Shown: positions 63,281-64,000 of the stretch, one piece after another | Position numbering within the stretch: position 1 is the first letter of the stretch | How the letters are laid out: each line of letters begins with the position of its first letter | Assembly (NCBI RefSeq): GCF_021646545.1 | Contig: NZ_JAKIRP010000001.1 | Location: forward strand, 1,364,001 to 1,428,000 | Reading direction: 5' to 3' | DNA length: 64,000 bases | Source of the DNA: Chitinophaga filiformis | Lineage (GTDB): Bacteria > Bacteroidota > Bacteroidia > Chitinophagales > Chitinophagaceae | Made by a program: the position numbers and the translations under genes | The notes under the pieces: model-generated | Told to the model about the DNA's origin: nothing | The model's input: only the letters and a program-made list of their open reading frames with translations | Databases searched by the model: none

Positions 63281-63430
63281 GCAGTAAATTTAGCTAATTA
63301 CTATATCATTGGTTGCTACTGAGTTGCATTAAAAGTAGAACCTGCCGGAATGAATTGATTATCTGTACGATAAGCAGGGGTGCCGATACCCCGTTGCATT
63401 AATATTTTATTCACGTAAAACAGTGCTTGG

Positions 63431-63438
63431 TACCTTTG
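63431..63438 (+). promoter_or_regulatory. -7 promoter element (TACCTTTG) for the P-type ATPase gene
   Basis: Exact TAnnTTTG match 36 nt before the ATG at 63475. Confidence 0.55.
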
Positions 63439-63474
63439 TTTAGGTATTTTGATATTAATATTATTCGCTGAATC

Positions 63475-64000
63475 ATGGAAACGATCAGTTGTAAAGTAAG
63501 AGGTATGCACTGCACCAATTGCGCGCAATCGGTGTCAAGATACCTGGAAAATAAAGGGATGCAGGACGTGAACGTGAGCTTTGCCACAGAAGAGTTGAGT
63601 TTTACCTTACCAGAGGGTATCACCTCTGCAAGCGATGTGCTGAATGGCATTAACCAGATGGGATACCAGATTATATTGCCCGACCAGCCTCAGCCCAGAC
63701 ATTCGTTCCTGAATACCCTGACCTTTAAATTCTTTTTCTGCGCCGTTTTTACAGCTCCCTTATTACTGCATATGTGGGTGAACTGGGCCTGGCTGCACAA
63801 TACGTACGTACAGTTGGCCTTATCTACCCCCGTATACCTGATGGGCATGTGGCACTTCGGTCGCAGTGCCTGGAGATCGCTGGTGAACAGGCTGGCCAAT
63901 ATGGATGTATTGATTACACTGGGCGCCACGGCTGCTTACGGATATAGCCTTACAGGCACCCTGCTGCAGTTGGGCAGCGATTATATGTTCTATGAAACAG
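63475..64000 (+). CDS. Copper-type heavy-metal P-type ATPase, N-terminal part (3' end outside window)
   Basis: Translation from the ATG stays open to the window edge (175 residues). It begins with a heavy-metal-associated domain with the metal motif GMHCTNC (10-16), followed by membrane helices (KFFFCAVFTAPLLLHMW and later) and the conserved RSAWRSL-x-RLANMDVLITLGATAAYGYS. This is the start of a P1B-type copper exporter (CopA-like). The catalytic DKTG and CPC motifs lie beyond the window, so the metal is inferred. Confidence 0.9.
   Translation, partial: METISCKVRGMHCTNCAQSVSRYLENKGMQDVNVSFATEELSFTLPEGITSASDVLNGINQMGYQIILPDQPQPRHSFLNTLTFKFFFCAVFTAPLLLHMWVNWAWLHNTYVQLALSTPVYLMGMWHFGRSAWRSLVNRLANMDVLITLGATAAYGYSLTGTLLQLGSDYMFYET

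Overview
The window is chromosomal DNA from a Gram-negative member of the Bacteroidota, most like a Chitinophaga-type genome (this genus-level placement is inference from protein style; no search was run). The signs are the protein families (DUF3098, Porin O/P, a CarboxypepD_reg-like TonB receptor, a very large alpha-2-macroglobulin, DUF3108), the near absence of strong Shine-Dalgarno sites, and at least 18 copies of the Bacteroidota -7 promoter element TAnnTTTG placed just upstream of gene starts. No tRNA, rRNA, insertion sequence, CRISPR array or prophage was seen. The content is mostly core and housekeeping genes with some less familiar ones.

1-4.5 kb: the 3' end of a MaeB-type malic enzyme, an unannotated protein with kinase-fold motifs, an MlaE/MlaF lipid-transport permease and ATPase pair, and sucD. 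4.6-15 kb: a 2055-residue alpha-2-macroglobulin with an intact thioester motif, then an esterase and a MacB/FtsX-type permease behind a leader with phased repeats. 15-18 kb: a FAD-dependent oxidoreductase and aspS. 18-23 kb: a secreted glucosaminidase followed by two SGNH-hydrolase-like proteins and an MBOAT acyltransferase, which together look like an envelope glycan O-acylation module. 23-27 kb: a phosphate-selective porin facing a PhoB/PhoR-like pair, and a DUF1003 protein. 27-31 kb: a secreted protein of unknown function with a possible His-Cys dyad, and an MsbA-like ABC exporter.

31-36 kb: the ATP synthase genes atpB-E-F-H-A, with stem-loops in several gaps and a terminator straight after atpA, so the gamma subunit gene is not in its usual place. 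36-44 kb: a TonB-dependent receptor with a small TPR-like partner, an LCM-type methyltransferase, pdxA, ksgA, a 2-hydroxyacid dehydrogenase, greA and a HIT protein. 44-52 kb: four two-component genes (three OmpR-type regulators and one kinase), ruvC, a flippase-like membrane protein, a DUF3108 protein, a universal stress protein and a bestrophin. A phased array of 7-bp direct repeats lies between the kinase and the stress protein and looks like an OmpR/PhoB-family operator.

52-64 kb: ruvB, an M28 peptidase, an M23 peptidase without a signal peptide, leuS, ftsX-DUF3098-uppP, an outer-membrane barrel, alanine dehydrogenase, tsaE, and the 5' end of a copper-type P-type ATPase that runs off the window. 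Several converging gene pairs touch or overlap at their 3' ends with no terminator between them. No single clearly new system is proven here. The best leads are the kinase-like protein, the two-SGNH acylation cluster, the operator array at 50.3 kb, the possible frameshift at the start of the flippase gene and the possible cysteine-peptidase domain at 29 kb.
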